Shown one piece after another: positions 22,712 through 34,063 of a stretch of 64,000 bases of DNA. The stretch covers positions 3,844,001 through 3,908,000 of the forward strand of contig NC_066310.1 in assembly GCF_905404315.1 (NCBI RefSeq). The letters are read 5' to 3'. Made by a program: the position numbers and the translations under genes. Under the pieces are notes generated by a model, which searched no databases, had not been told where the DNA came from, and was given only the letters and a program-made list of their open reading frames with translations. The DNA is from Leptidea sinapis. Its lineage: Eukaryota; Arthropoda; Insecta; Lepidoptera; Pieridae. Every line of letters begins with the position of its first letter. Position 1 is the first letter of the stretch.

Positions 22712-22890
22712 AAACTCAACTAAACTTTATTCAATTAGGCTTAAGCTTAGCGCTTTTGAATGGTCACTATAAAATATATTTCCTTTTTAATTAATTAATC
22801 TACCATAGGTTCGGAAAAAGTAGATCTCGTGTGAAGAACCTACAAGAAACTCAACGGCCACTCTTTTCAACCAAATAGAGTATTTTACAA
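22712..22890 (-). mobile_element. Tail-D LINE 3' end, subgroup 2
   Basis: CAACTAAACTTTATTCAATT, CGCTTTTGAATGGTCACTAT, AGAAACTCAACGGCCACTCT. The same subgroup appears split at 23455-24330 and in part near 51230. Confidence 0.6.
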
Positions 22891-22909
22891 TGGCTGTAAT
22901 AAACTTTAC

Positions 22910-23215
22910 CAGTGGGAGGCTCCTCTGCACAGGATGCCGGCTAGATTATGGGTACCACAACGGAGTCTATTTCTGCCGTGAAGCAGTAATGACTGAGCAT
23001 TACTGTGTTTTGGTCCGAAGAGCGCCCTAGCTAGTGAAATTACTGGGCAAATGAGACTTAACATCTTATGTCTCAAGGTGACGAGCGCAGTTTGAAGTGC
23101 CGTTCAGAATTTTTGGGGTTTTTCAAGAATCTTGAGCGGCACTGCATTGTAATGGGCAGGGCGTATTAATTACCATCAGCTGAACGTCCTGCTCGTCTCG
23201 TCTCTTATTTTCGAT
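22910..23215 (+). mobile_element. Rep-B, full length
   Basis: From GTGGGAGGCTCCTCTGCACA to CTCGTCTCGTCTCTTATTTT. Contains the internal hairpin arms GCCGTTCAGAATTTTTGG and TCAAGAATCTTGAGCGGC. Confidence 0.92.
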
Positions 23216-23354
23216 CAAAGAAAATGTCAGATATTTCATAAAAAGTGCTAAAGAATAAACTGTATAAATATAAATTATCGTATATTGGATGCATCAACTT
23301 TTAGAGCTTGAATATATTGTTTGTTTAAGGATGCTTCGTGAACATGATAATGAG

Positions 23355-23455
23355 GTGACGCGCAGCCCATTACAGTGCCGTTCAGGGTTCTTGATAAAAC
23401 CAAAACTCTGATCTGCATCGTAATTTCGCTCGTTACTTTGAGAAATAGTTAAACT
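23355..23455 (-). mobile_element. Rep-B fragment
   Basis: CCCATTACAGTGCCGTTCAG and TTCGCTCGTTACTTTGAGA are the tail-proximal part of Rep-B reversed, diverged. Confidence 0.65.
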
Positions 23456-24330
23456 CAAGCACAATTGGACTTTATTTAGACAAACTATGCACTTTTGAAT
23501 CGTCGTTATAAATATTTTATTTAAATTACTGATTCTACCATATCGTTGGTTGGCGAGAATATCGACGTAATTCAAAATTCTGTCAAATTGAATTATGTAT
23601 GCCAAACAATCATAAATCTTTGATATTTTAGCATGTACAGAGACGCAACGCCATTTTCGTAAGAAAGAGACAGTGTCATTATTCATTTGAGGCAAAACAC
23701 TCGAGGCGTAATCTATATATATAAAAATGAATCCCTATTTTCCTTGGTCACACCATCACGCGTGAACGGCAAGACCGATTTCGCTATTTCTTTTTTTGTC
23801 GTGTTTGTTGTTGCCAGGAGAAATTTCTTATGAAAGTATAAATTAAGAACATTAATGAACATGAATTGTGTATCTTAAATAGGTCTACACAATAGCCCGC
23901 GATGGCATATGTCTTCATAGCATCTTAATACTTTAAATAACTGTAGTTGAAGGGCTTGGGTATAAGGGTATCATTCAGATATACGTTTTTGTTTAATTTT
24001 TAACTAATTAAATAAGATTACACATTTCCGATGGCTTAAGACTACATTATTCCTGAATACGTAATTTTTTTCTACTGACAGAAGAGCGTCTGCCGGGTCA
24101 GCTAGTCACAAATAAAGGCGCATCTCAGTTGAGCCAATGACAGCAGAGTGAACGCATGGTCGATTCTCGAAAATAGCGACGTATTTACAGTTTGGTTGCA
24201 ATAATTGTTGATTTTTATATATATTGTGTTTAGGAAAAGTGGAGCTCGTGAGAAGAGCATGCAATTAAACTCAACGGCCACTCTTTTAAATCAAATAGAT
24301 CAGCATACATTAGCTGTAGTAATAATTATC
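23455..24330 (-). mobile_element. Tail-D LINE end split by later insertion
   Basis: Bases 23455-23545 match the first half of the 22712-22890 element (through CTACCATA). Bases 24228-24330 match its second half (AGGAAAAGTGGAGCTCGTGA, CTCAACGGCCACTCTTTTAA). The 680 bases between include a complete Helitron at 23712-24105. Confidence 0.65.
23712..24105 (+). mobile_element. Non-autonomous Helitron
   Basis: The 5' end is TCTATATATATAAAAATGAA preceded by A; the 3' end is GTCTGCCGGGTCAGCTAG followed by T. There are no TIRs and no target duplication, as known for Helitrons (5' TC, 3' CTRR, insertion between A and T). Non-coding. The same 3' terminus ends the copies at 27118, 34434, 39830 and, reversed, 40978. 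Confidence 0.85.
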
Positions 24331-24334
24331 ATCA

Positions 24335-24480
24335 TAAGAAGTTTAGCTTCATTAGCCCAGAAATCTAGCTACGGGGCCTTTTAAACTGAAATACAATAAT
24401 CCTTGCACATTACTGCTTGAAGGCAAAAAATTGCGCCCCTGTGGCACCAACCTAGCATTCAAAGAAGCCTTCCAATGATA
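24335..24480 (-). mobile_element. Rep-B fragment
   Basis: TTAGCCCAGAAATCTAGCTACGG through TGTGGCACCAACCTAGC to GAAGCCTTCCAATGATA: the head half of Rep-B reversed, with several indels. Confidence 0.7.
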
Positions 24481-24973
24481 ACAAAACTGGTAATATCAAA
24501 GTATAACTGGGTCAGACAGAAATACAGTAAGAGCATTTTTTTCATCCTCCAATTAAGAAAAAATATAAATTGGTTGCCTCTTTTCGAGTGGTAAAACAAC
24601 ACAGTTGAAAAATACAATTTGCATTGCAGAACGGTTATTTAGTTTCAACGACTATCTCGTGACTTGCTTCTTTGATGAAATCGGTAGGTGCACGAGAAGT
24701 TTCCTTACCATACGTTTCTAGATATAAAACTATGTCAAGTTGGTATTTTTGTAAAAGAAATAAAGGGAGTTCTATAACAACGTATCTGTATAAAAGAGAC
24801 TAGCGTTTCGCTGGGCGAATTTTAAAAGGAAATAAATTAAATTTTATTCATCTTATTATGAATATAATAAAAAAATAAGTAGCCATAAACCATCTAGGAT
24901 ATATTTCGCATCGAATGGTGGTAGTTTCATGTCGATATGATCAGTGGTTTACAAACAAAGACCATTTTCATTA

Positions 24974-25012
24974 TATATATCTATATATATATATATAGTA
25001 TATATAAATAAA
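24974..25012. repeat. TA microsatellite
   Basis: Imperfect (TA)n tract directly abutting the LINE-A scrap at 25013. Confidence 0.85.
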
Positions 25013-25245
25013 CAGGACACCTAATGGTTTGTGATCACCGCAGCCCATACTCTTTTGTAACACCAGAGGAATGACAAGATCATTGTCGACCTATATATTA
25101 CCAAACTATGAAATGAGCTTCCTTGTGCAGTGTTTACAAAACGATACGACATGGGCACCATCAAATAAAGCGCATACGCTTTTCTAAAAGGCTGGCAACG
25201 CCTGTTATTGCTCAGGTGAGGGTTCGTTTGTCCTTCTCTTCCAGA
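25013..25245. mobile_element. Two LINE-A scraps head to head
   Basis: Bases 25013-25090 are reversed LINE-A 3' UTR (TGTGATCACCGCAGCCCATA, CACCAGAGGAATGACAAG). Bases 25095-25245 are forward LINE-A (GAAATGAGCTTCCTTGTGCA, ACGATACGACATGGGCACC, TCGTTTGTCC). The inverted part covers the 3' UTR, so unlike the RTE cases the order does not fit simple twin priming; two insertions are more likely. Confidence 0.75.
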
Positions 25246-25414
25246 AAAAGGCCTTTTGAAGAGTCGAATTCGAATAGTTAATTTATATAATGTATTCCAG
25301 AACTGAAAACTAAAACAACTAAATTGACCTAAGTGCTTAAAATATAGAGTTCATTAATGTTAAATCAATTATAATAATAACTAGAATTTTGTAATGAAAC
25401 GAAAAATTAATTAA

Positions 25415-25535
25415 TAGTTAATAATAATTTTGCATGCCAGAAATGGCCGATAACATTGTTACATTAAAACTATTTACACCCATTGTTACATGTTTTCTAG
25501 CAAAATAAAGGATTTATTTATTTAACAGTGCTGTC
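25415..25535 (+). mobile_element. Possible LINE 3' UTR and tail
   Basis: GCATGCCAGAAATGGCCGAT followed by TAGCAAAATAAAGGATTTAT and TTTATTTAA resembles a polyadenylation signal plus short simple tail of a LINE. No other copy in the window confirms it. Confidence 0.3.
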
Positions 25536-26669
25536 TAAATGAATTGCTATTCTGAAAGATAGTCTTGTAGATAGTACGATTTGCTATTGCGTTTTCCTAC
25601 TTGTATAAGTAATGTATATAGATATATATATTGAATAATATTCCCATTAATTAATTAGAATCTAACCTCAAAATACAGAACAAATCAGAAACCGTGAACG
25701 CGCTCAATAGTGAGGCATGTAATATGAGTAATGTAAAGTACAGCGAAACGGCACGGCAGTTCGTTAAATTGTTAGGTCAGCCGAAAGAAAATAATTCGAT
25801 TAACTGCTGATTTGTCTTCTAATACTCTTGTATTATTGATTATAGATATTAAAAATTAAAATAAGCTATGGCGAAACAATAGACAGATATACCTGAGGTT
25901 CGAGGAAGAGATTGTCTGCAGCTGTGGGCCCCCGCTAATCCTTTAGGATCTCCTGGTGCTAAAGTTTGCTTTGTGTCCTCTCGGGCGTTGGTAGAATGAA
26001 ATATGAATTGCGTTACACCGAGTACTTTTTTGTTGAGTTTAGTTGACCACTGATGAAGTATTAATGCGTGCGACCTGTGCTGGTGCTCGGTGACAATTAT
26101 TTATTAACCAGCTCGATATTTAATTGGATTTAGATTAGCCAGATATCAATGCCTCTGTTGTCTAAACGTGTCTCTCTATTTCTACAGGGACTATCTGCAC
26201 TATAGTTTGCCATAGCAAAAAATTACAAAGAGAATTAACAATTTCGGCGCAACCAACTCTCTATACATCTTCCTACTTTTTGTATTAATTTAACCGCATT
26301 TTGCAATTTTATTATATTATGATGAGATAAATTTATAGCACAATAGCCTTATTCACAAACGAATCATAACTAAGCCTTTGTGTCTAACTCCACAAGAGAT
26401 CGACCCAGAAATGGGACGAACAATACACGCTGATTTCATTACATTTTATTAAGGTAATGTTACGTGTAACACTTTTGATTTTGTCGACAAGCGAGCATGA
26501 GGGTCAACCTTTGAAAGAAATCCGAATGGAAAGCATCGGTCGATGAATGGAAATAGAAAAAGAGAATTTTTCATTTCAGTACATTTCACCATTCAGAACT
26601 TTTCATTTTGCGAAACTTCAGCTAGATTTTTTTGTCCAACTAGTGATATTGCTTTTACTTCTGACATTA
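25536..26669. other. No gene recognised
   Basis: A GC-richer part at about 25880-26090 (GCAGCTGTGGGCCCCCGC) has no open frame worth calling. The 73-codon frame at 26543-26764 has no recognisable motif and runs into the Helitron. Confidence 0.35.
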
Positions 26670-27118
26670 ATCACTACATATTAAAAAACACAGTTCTGTG
26701 CCGCGTCTGTCCATCTATTCGCGATAAACTTAAAAACTACTGCACTGTTTTCACCAATGGATAGCGTGGTTCCCGAGAAAGATTTTAGAACATAATTTGT
26801 TAAGATTTTTGTATAAATTAACGATATTTGTGGGAAATGTGGGAAAAATAACCCGTCTAAGAGCTCTCAACGAAAACGCTGTCTAAAACCTTTGAGATAT
26901 AAAAAAAATGCATGATAGAATTGCGTTTCTTATATAAATGTACAGAAAAGTCCTCAATGGTATATGTCTATCTCTTAAGGACACATAATATGTTATAATA
27001 TTCATTTTAATACTCTAAAACCGTTAACTTTGAATACATTACTGATAGCTTTAAAATACATTATTCCCTTATACTTATTTTTTCTTATTGACAGAACAGC
27101 GTCTATCGGGTCAGCTAG
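26670..27118 (+). mobile_element. Non-autonomous Helitron, 5' end uncertain
   Basis: The 3' end TCTATCGGGTCAGCTAG is followed by T and matches the other Helitrons. Body words CACAGTTCTGTGCCGCGTCT and TAAACTTAAAAACTACTG fit lepidopteran Helitron interiors. The 5' TC at about 26670 is a guess. Confidence 0.7.
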
Positions 27119-27339
27119 TTAAACATAAGCTGACACACTTTTTTTTTTATTAATTGGGAACTTTATTGGAAGGCTTATTTACTCAATATGATGCCTAGTT
27201 TAGATCTAGGATTAGTCTCTCTAGAGGTTGAAAATATCTAAGTACTGGACTAATGACACTAACATCTTATGTTTCAAATGACATGAAATATGTTTGATTG
27301 GTATATTTGCAGGTTTTGGAAGAGTTTCCGCTGTTAGTT

Positions 27340-27655
27340 ATAATGGGAGGCTCCTTTGCACAGGAAGCCGGCTAGATTATGGGTACCACAATGGTGCCTA
27401 TTTCTGCCGTGAAGCAGTAATGTGTACCTAAGCATTACTGTGTTTCGGTTGAAGGGCGCCGTAGCTAGTGAAATTACTGGGTAAATGAGACTTAACATCT
27501 CCATGCCTGAAGGTGACGAGCGCAATTGTGGTATCGCTCAAACTTTTTAGGTTTTTCAAGAATCCTGAACGGCACTTCATTGTACTGGGTAGGGCATTTC
27601 AATTACCATCAGCTGAACGTCCTGCTCGTCTCGTCCCTTATTATCATAAAAAAAT
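27340..27655 (+). mobile_element. Rep-B, full length
   Basis: From ATGGGAGGCTCCTTTGCACA to CGTCCCTTATTATCATAAAAAAA. The A-rich end after CTCGTCCCTTATT is clear here and sets the orientation of the family. Confidence 0.92.
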
Positions 27656-28117
27656 AAAAAATATTAACGAGTTGTTGCACGTCCGCAGTTCCGATTAATA
27701 CTAAATCACTAATTACCCGCTGGGTGTCTATGAGTCAGTGAGGCGAATCTTTAACACGAATATATCACTTCTTATATCCTTTTATTTATATTTCTATGAC
27801 AAATATACATAGAGAGATAAGAAGAGAGATAAGAATAATATACAAACACAGATTATGAGAAATAACCTTCCATACCTAACCCAGATTCAGTTGTCCGTGG
27901 CACCAAAAACAACTGTGCTTTTATCGGTGATACTTTTTCAAAGACTCAATATAGTATGTATTTATATTACTGATTGTGGCTGTATAAGTGACAGATAGAA
28001 GTAGAGTAATAGAAAAACATAATATTTTAATACAATTATGATACTTAATCATCCAACAATACATTTGTAATCATCAATAATTGCAAGTCTTACCGGCACT
28101 TTGCTAACAAGTTATCA

Positions 28118-28165
28118 AAAATTTATTGACTTCGGCGTTACTTTGCGGAAATTCATAATTATACA
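28118..28165 (+). repeat. Unclassified repeat fragment
   Basis: TTCGGCGTTACTTTGCGGAA and TATACAAATGATTTGAG match 44395-44455. Its inverted partner lies at 28612-28672 on the other side of the LINE-A copy. Confidence 0.65.
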
Positions 28166-28169
28166 AATG

Positions 28170-28612
28170 ATTTGAGTTTTTTTTATGGAATAGGAGGACA
28201 AACGAGCGTACGGGTCACTTGTTGTTAAGCGATCACCGCCGCCCACAATCTCTTGCAACACCAGAGGATTCACAGGAGCGTTGCCGGCCTTTAAGGAAGG
28301 TGTACGCGCTTTTTTTTAAGGTACCCATGTCGTATCGTCCCGGAAACACCGCACAAGGAAGTTCATTCCACAGCTTTGTAGTACGTGGAAGAAAGTTCCT
28401 TGAAAACCGCACTGTGGAGGACCGCCACACATCCAGATGGTGGGGATGATATCTTAACTTGTGGCGTGTCGTGCGAAGGTGGAATTCTGCAGCAGGAATC
28501 AGGTTAAACAGCTCTTCGGAACACTCCCCGTGATAAATGCGGTAGAAGACACATAATGAAGCGACGTCTCTACGCAACGCCAAGTGATCCAGCCGTTCAC
28601 AGAGCACTTAGT
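28170..28612 (-). pseudogene. LINE-A RT C-terminus and 3' UTR, long copy
   Basis: A 124-codon minus frame (28233-28607) reads LCERLDHLALRRDVASLCVF, YRIYHGECSEELFNLIPA, TTRHKLRYHPHHLDVWRSST, LPRTTKLWNELPCAVFPGRY and FLKGRQRSCESSGVARDCGR. This is the extreme C-terminus of a jockey/CR1-like ORF2, past the RT catalytic core. The 3' UTR follows down to 28172 (GGAGGACAAACGAGCGTAC on the plus strand). The copy is 5' truncated but has an undamaged frame, so it is among the youngest LINE-A copies here. It encodes no catalytic residue. Confidence 0.88.
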
Positions 28613-28672
28613 TTTCGTGTTAAAAATACTGGCGGAGTTAACACTAAAGAAAACTCAAATCATTTGTATAAC
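28612..28672 (-). repeat. Unclassified repeat fragment, inverted partner
   Basis: GTGTTAAAAATACTGGCGGA and GAAAACTCAAATCATTTGTA are the reverse of the 44.4-kb copy (TTTGAGTTTTCTTTAGTGTT). With 28118-28165 it flanks the LINE-A insertion in inverted orientation. Confidence 0.65.
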
Positions 28673-29109
28673 AAGTTATTATGCTATAGAACATATTGCA
28701 CGATGGAATTACACAATCAAATCCATAATAAATATAGATCTTAGGAGACTGGCACTCACCTGTGACTGGCTTAGAATATATCAAGATTAATGTAAAAGAT
28801 TATGTTGTTTTTGTTTAATAAGCTTTGGGAAATTGTGAGACAGAAGTACAATAATCCCGTGATTATCTTTATTTTGTTTTGTTTGCTATAGCATGCTGGT
28901 GTTTTTTACAATTTCTTTTTTTCTCATTTTGCCGTAATTGGTGTTATTTGTACGTCCTCTATTATGACAATAATTCATTGTAGTACTTACGTTATATTAT
29001 ATCATTATGACCGTCGCCAAGAATTTTCAAATGATATCTATAACATTGACGTATAATAAATATTAGAGTATAGAAGAACAAAGCGTGCGAGGCAGAAGAA
29101 ATTTGATAG
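28673..29109. other. No gene recognised
   Basis: AT-rich; two roughly 65-codon chance frames overlap its left edge. Confidence 0.35.
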
Positions 29110-29690
29110 TTATAAATATAATAGATAACTAAAAGAAGGTGTATTTTCTGAAGACTGGAAAAGGTCTCGTATTGTACCTGTATATAAAAAGAGAGATGTT
29201 ACCGACGTAATAATTACCGTCCTATATGTTATATTGTCTAGTTATTTTGTCTTGTTTTTCCAAGCTTTTCAAATCTCCAAAAAATATTGACAGTTTGATC
29301 TTTGATGAGCAGCATGGTTTCAGAAAGGGCCGTTCACTTCACATCTCTTTCGTCACCGAGACTTCTCAGAAGTTTGACAATGTGTGCCATATTATTGATG
29401 CAATATATACCGATTTTAGCAATGCCATCGATAAAGTCAGTCACCCGATACTGATTCAGAACCTAAATAATTATGGAATTGGAAGAAACTAACTGAAATG
29501 GTTCGAGTCATATCTCCATAAAAGACTTCAGTCAGCAGTTGTTGGGGGCACTGAGTCTACTTCATACATTGCGCGATCTGATGTCCCCCAGGGGTTCCAC
29601 CTAGGACCATTGCTCTTTTTGATATTTGTGAATGACGTTAGAAATCATATAAAATATTGTATAGCATCTCTCTATATTTAAATTTATAAT
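29110..29690 (+). pseudogene. Jockey-like reverse transcriptase remnant
   Basis: The plus strand, across frame breaks, reads FSEDWKRSRIVPVYKKRDV (about 29140-29200), then FDEQHGFRKGRSLHISFVTE (about 29300-29362), AIYTDFSNAIDKVSHPILI (about 29400-29456), NLNNYGIGRN, FESYLHKRLQSAVVGGTEST and DVPQGFHLGPLLFLIFVNDV (about 29580-29640). These are consecutive RT blocks of a jockey-type LINE: fingers, the GFRKGRS block, the first catalytic aspartate (TDFS) and the PQGxxLGPLLF block. The YxDD block that should follow is missing. A stop follows NNYGIGRN, and frameshifts occur near 29225. Confidence 0.88.
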
Positions 29691-31214
29691 GTGATCAACT
29701 CAAAGGTATATTGGTGCTTATTAATTGGTATTATCCTCAATGCAAAAATGTTTTCATATTCAAAACACTAGATAAAAAACTGCTTGTTGCAATGTATGAA
29801 CTTGACAACACAACATTAAAACAAAAAACCCTTTAAATTGATGTATGATTTGGTGATAATGCTCTCAAAATTCAATTGATAAGATTTGACCGCACATACC
29901 AACGAACTAGGACATGTTAAAAAATTAATCAATAAAAGATATTTGCTTAATCGTAATGCTTGAAAAACGTAGGTAACGTAATAGGTAAGGTAATAGACTA
30001 CTTTGAACAGTTTAGTATAAGCTAACATATTATACCCACTTTAATCGTAGTTCAGTACCCAAGATAAAAAACGAGACGAAACCGACGGCTTCCAAACAGC
30101 GAAGTAGCGGAATCGAACTTACCACTATGGACATTTTTACACTACACTTACAAAAAAAAATCATATTATTTAAATTTAATCAACTAAATTTCATAGTATA
30201 CAAATATCAAATTTACAAATTATACGCAGAAGTTTGACGTACACATAAGCTACACAGACTTTGACTAACAAGTCAAAGAATTACTGTTTGAGTGAATGTC
30301 GGTTCCTTTTAGATTTCGACATTGACGAGTGTATATTATTAAACTTTGCCTTTATTCGTGACCAAACGATGTCACGGTCAGAAACTAAGCGCAAAGAACA
30401 CTGTTGATGAATCTAAAACAAAAAAGATACACACAATATATACAAGGGTTAGTTGATTAAAAGACAAACAAACTAAAGTTTTATATTATTTTGGATAATG
30501 AATGAACATAAAATATAAACAAAAGGCAACTTGACAAAAGAGATATAAATAAAAAAATATAAATCAACGTAACAGGTCATTATCGCCAGTTAATATTATA
30601 TCCATAATACTTTTCAGATAATTTTATTGCCCGCCAAACAACGTTAACAACAAATAGTTGTTACGTACGTATCCCATCCCTATTCTGTAGTAATAGATTT
30701 CGCTTTTCCAGCCCAATGTCGCATCAACTCATTCTACGGAAGTCATTCTAGTATCTGTAAAAAAAATAATTATATCCTCAAAACTGATTCTATTTGACGT
30801 CCAATAATACAGCATGACTTATATCTATATATGTTGCTCTATGAGAGAAAAAACAGAATAACAAAAAGTTTAGAATTAATACACTAAGTATTTAAAGTTT
30901 CTAAATAATTGTCACATCGAAATTCCTTTCATTCGATTCCTTTGTTTCGAATTAAGTTAAAAGCATCATCACTCCTACGCGCCTAAGAAAGTATTTAAGG
31001 ACTCCAAAGTACGCAGGCGGAATTATTTTAACTGCTGTTAAAGCTGCAACAGACGAGCGAGCTTTAGCCGCGGTTAACAGTTTCGATGGTTCCCGAAATT
31101 TGATTTGATGATAAGTTTGCGTAGTTTATGCGCTGGTTGTCTAGTTATGAACCATGGCAATATTCTATGGTTAGTTATACATACTCAAACAAAAAATATA
31201 TTTATTTGTGTTCG
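29691..31214. other. No gene recognised
   Basis: AT-rich. A perfect 8-bp hairpin with loop AACA lies at 30259-30278. A GC-richer patch at 31010-31075 has no identified function. Confidence 0.4.
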
Positions 31215-31475
31215 TAGACTTTTTTTTATAAAATTAAGGGACGAGATGAAACAGGACGCTCAGTTGATGGTATTTGATACGCCCTGCCCATTACAATGCA
31301 GTGTTCAGCTTACAAAATAGCACACGTCACCTCAAGACATAAGAAGTTTAGTCTCATTTGCCCAGTAATTTCACTAGCTACGGCGCCCTTTAGCCGAAAC
31401 ACAATAATGCTTACACATTTCTGTTTCACGGCACAAACAGACGCCGTTGGGGAAGGAAGCCTTCCACTGGAGGAG
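31215..31475 (-). mobile_element. Rep-B, internally deleted
   Basis: From TTTTATAAAATTAAGGGACGA to GGAAGCCTTCCACTGGAGG. The internal hairpin segment is deleted (GCAGTGTTCAGCTTACAAAA replaces it). Confidence 0.85.
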
Positions 31476-31904
31476 ACTTTGTGTTAGAAGACACCACGAG
31501 CTTATAATAAATAAATGCTCATCCTAACGATCATCTATGTGGCCTTTTAAACTTGAGGGAGATATCCAGAGTCAAAGGAATAAACATTTTTCGGAAAGCA
31601 CGTACAGGGTTAATAAAACACCAGTCAAAGATATTTCGGGATCGAAAACTTCAATGTGAGGGTTAAAGAATTGGGGTCTGGTTTGTTAAATTGCTCACAA
31701 GATCGCTTTTGTTAGTTGGGTTCATTCATTGTGCTATTATACATGCTTTGGAATGTAGGGTTCCATTTTTTTTTATGAAAACATTTCCCATATGACTTCA
31801 ACAGTTTTCATCTGGGAGAAGATAATAATTAATGGATTTCCTAATTTTTGTTAGTTACAGTTAATATTACTTATCTGTAACGTACGAACAATTGATTTAC
31901 GGCT

Positions 31905-32110
31905 TTTTCCAATGACGTATCTCTAGTTTCGGATACATTGCTGTCACTGTTTAATGACAAGATCTGTTCTATCCATAGTTATGTCCAATATAGTAATTAT
32001 AGTCCAATGCTTTATGTCGATAGGTTATTGAAATGTAAGTATGCGTATAGATTTTTCTACCTCTAGTAAGTTTAACTAAGGATAGGATAGATTATTAAAA
32101 ACGGCCGTTA
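31905..32110. mobile_element. MITE, diverged copy of 47434-47654
   Basis: GGATACATTGCTGTCAC, TTTAATGACAAGATCTG, ATCCATAGTTATGTCCAATA and AATAGGTTATTGAAATG-like words are shared with the 47.4-kb MITE. The right TIR (AGGATAGGATAGATTATTAA) is recognisable; the left is eroded. Confidence 0.8.
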
Positions 32111-32369
32111 TTAAAAATTGATACTTTTAAATTTTAAACAATTCACATAAATCGTTTGACGAGCATATATCAGAAAAGAAATTTTTAATAATAAATTGAT
32201 TTTGTATCTTTTGGGATGTTTCTCAAATTTTCTAGACCTATTTGAATAGGATTTCCATTGGCAAATACTCCATGTCATCTGTAATAAATTAGGCAAGGTT
32301 TATTTTTGAAAAATATTAATTCAGATTATATGGTCAAATTTCCACGTTAACGAAATCTGTGCGACCGGT

Positions 32370-32475
32370 GTCCCGGGAGGTCGATCGTAACATTATATTG
32401 ATAATTGTGATCGTGGGTTCGAGTCCCGCATCGTTCATAAAAAAATGTTTTTAAATTTTTATTTGCGTAAAACAT
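32370..32475 (+). mobile_element. SINE-B, partial
   Basis: GATCGTGGGTTCGAGTCCCGC carries a B box (GGTTCGAGTCC) followed by ATCGTTCATAAAAAAATG, as in the other SINE-B copies. The A-box side is not recognisable. Confidence 0.7.
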
Positions 32476-32564
32476 ACGAAATTATATTGATAGAAATACA
32501 AATAATTAGTAATTATAATCAATCAAGAATAGCATATTCTCATTAATCTGTATAGATTCCGTGC

Positions 32565-32765
32565 GATTCAGTGCGATTTTCAAGCAACTTTCTTACGAAA
32601 GTACGTACATACAAGTACAAGGACGATACGACATGAGTACCATAAAAAAGCGTATTATTTTCTAAACGGCCTAACGCTCCTGTGATTCCTCTATTGTTAC
32701 AAGTAAATGTGGGCAGCGGTGATCACTTAACATCAGGTGGTAACACCTGTTCCATACATTAAAAA
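32565..32765 (+). mobile_element. LINE-A 3' end, degenerate
   Basis: GCGATTTTCAAGCAACTTTC, AGGACGATACGACATGAGTA and TGGGCAGCGGTGATCACTTA are LINE-A. The ORF end is damaged around 32590-32625. Near 32732-32753 the 3' UTR folds back on itself (CAGGTGGTAACACCTG) in place of the usual ACCCGTACGCTCG. Confidence 0.8.
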
Positions 32766-32984
32766 AATGAGAGCCATGTTTAATATCACACCACACATTT
32801 AGACCTCAATTTACACTCATTTAGCCATATTTACATCAAACATAAAAAAATACCTTAATTTCTTACTAAACCAATACTATAATACCATCTTAATAAAAAA
32901 CTGGCATGAATTGGGCAGCACCGATAATTATTATTTTCAAAAATAATCACCTTTTAAGCTGACTATTTAATTCACGAGGCTAAA

Positions 32985-33115
32985 GCACCATCAAAGGCCG
33001 GCAACGCTCCTGTGATTCCTCTGGTGTTGCAAGAGATTGTGGGCGGCGGTGATCACTTAACAACAGGTGACCCGTACGCTCGTTTGTCCTCCTATTCCAT
33101 AAAAAAAAAAGCATG
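32985..33115 (+). mobile_element. LINE-A 3' UTR, well preserved short copy
   Basis: From ACCATCAAAGGCCGGCAACG to GTCCTCCTATTCCATAAAAAAAAAAG; little diverged from the 28.2-kb copy. Severely 5' truncated. Confidence 0.88.
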
Positions 33116-33504
33116 TTGTGAAACATGTAAATAGAAATAAGACTCGTTAATATTGAAGAAAAAAGTAAATAAGGATTTTACAGAGGAGAGAAATTCCAAT
33201 AAAAATTACAGAGTTCCGAAACAAAGATTACATTATTTATAATTTAAATTAAAGAACCTTAAAATTCAGTTTCAGTTGCTGCATCTATATTTTTTCATTT
33301 TTCACCTTGTCGAACAGGCTTAAAGTAATTTATAGAGGAATATTAATACAGTAAAATTTAAAAGATTCGTTTATTTGTGGACTACATAAAATAAATTACA
33401 GTCCACTTTCTATGGACTTTATGAGCTATCGCTTATTTATTTTTTTCACCTTGTTGACCAGACAAGAGATAAATATACAGAAATATTGATACAGAACTAA
33501 TTCA

Positions 33505-33890
33505 AATTCAAAAACACTTTATTCATGTAGGTCACGGAAATGACACTTATGAATGTCAAAAAAAAAATATTGTTTCTTATTGAATTTACCGCTACTTCGT
33601 AAAGGGTTGAAGCTAATGAGAAGAAGAAGCAACAAACTCATTGCCATGCTATTTTAAGTCAAGATTTACATTTTAATTGCTTTACAAATCATTTCAATCA
33701 CAATATATTCAAAGTGACGCAACAAAAATACTCAAATGTCAAAAACTGAAAGGCTTACACGAGTAAGACAAAAAAAAGTAAATTAATACTTATAAACAAG
33801 AGTTATTGAGTATAGTAGATGCATCAATCCACACATACCGTAAATAAATAGAGGCATTATGTGAGCATTTCATAAAATAAAATATGTATA
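33505..33890 (-). mobile_element. Tail-D LINE 3' end inside tandem array
   Basis: Reversed tail TTCAAATTCAAAAACACTTT, then CATGTAGGTCACGGAAATGA, CGCTACTTCGTAAAGGGTTG and GCATCAATCCACACATACCG. It is closely similar to 42125-42527 on the opposite strand along its whole length. Non-coding. Confidence 0.85.
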
Positions 33891-34063
33891 AAATGAAAGT
33901 GTCGTTTATTTTTGGACCGTATAAAAAATTACAGTCCACTTATTATGGATTTAATCCAATAAACTGTCGCTTATATATATTTTTCACCTTGTTGACCAGA
34001 CAAGAGGTAATTTATACAGAAATATTGATACAGTAAAATTGAATGCGTATATGCGGACTACAT

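Noticed and set aside
25013..25245. Third twin-priming event
   Set aside because: The inverted part is 3' UTR that overlaps the forward part in element coordinates, so the junction is not contiguous as twin priming requires.
33290..34063. CRISPR-like regularly spaced repeats
   Set aside because: The whole 145-bp unit repeats rather than short repeats with unique spacers, and the context is eukaryotic.
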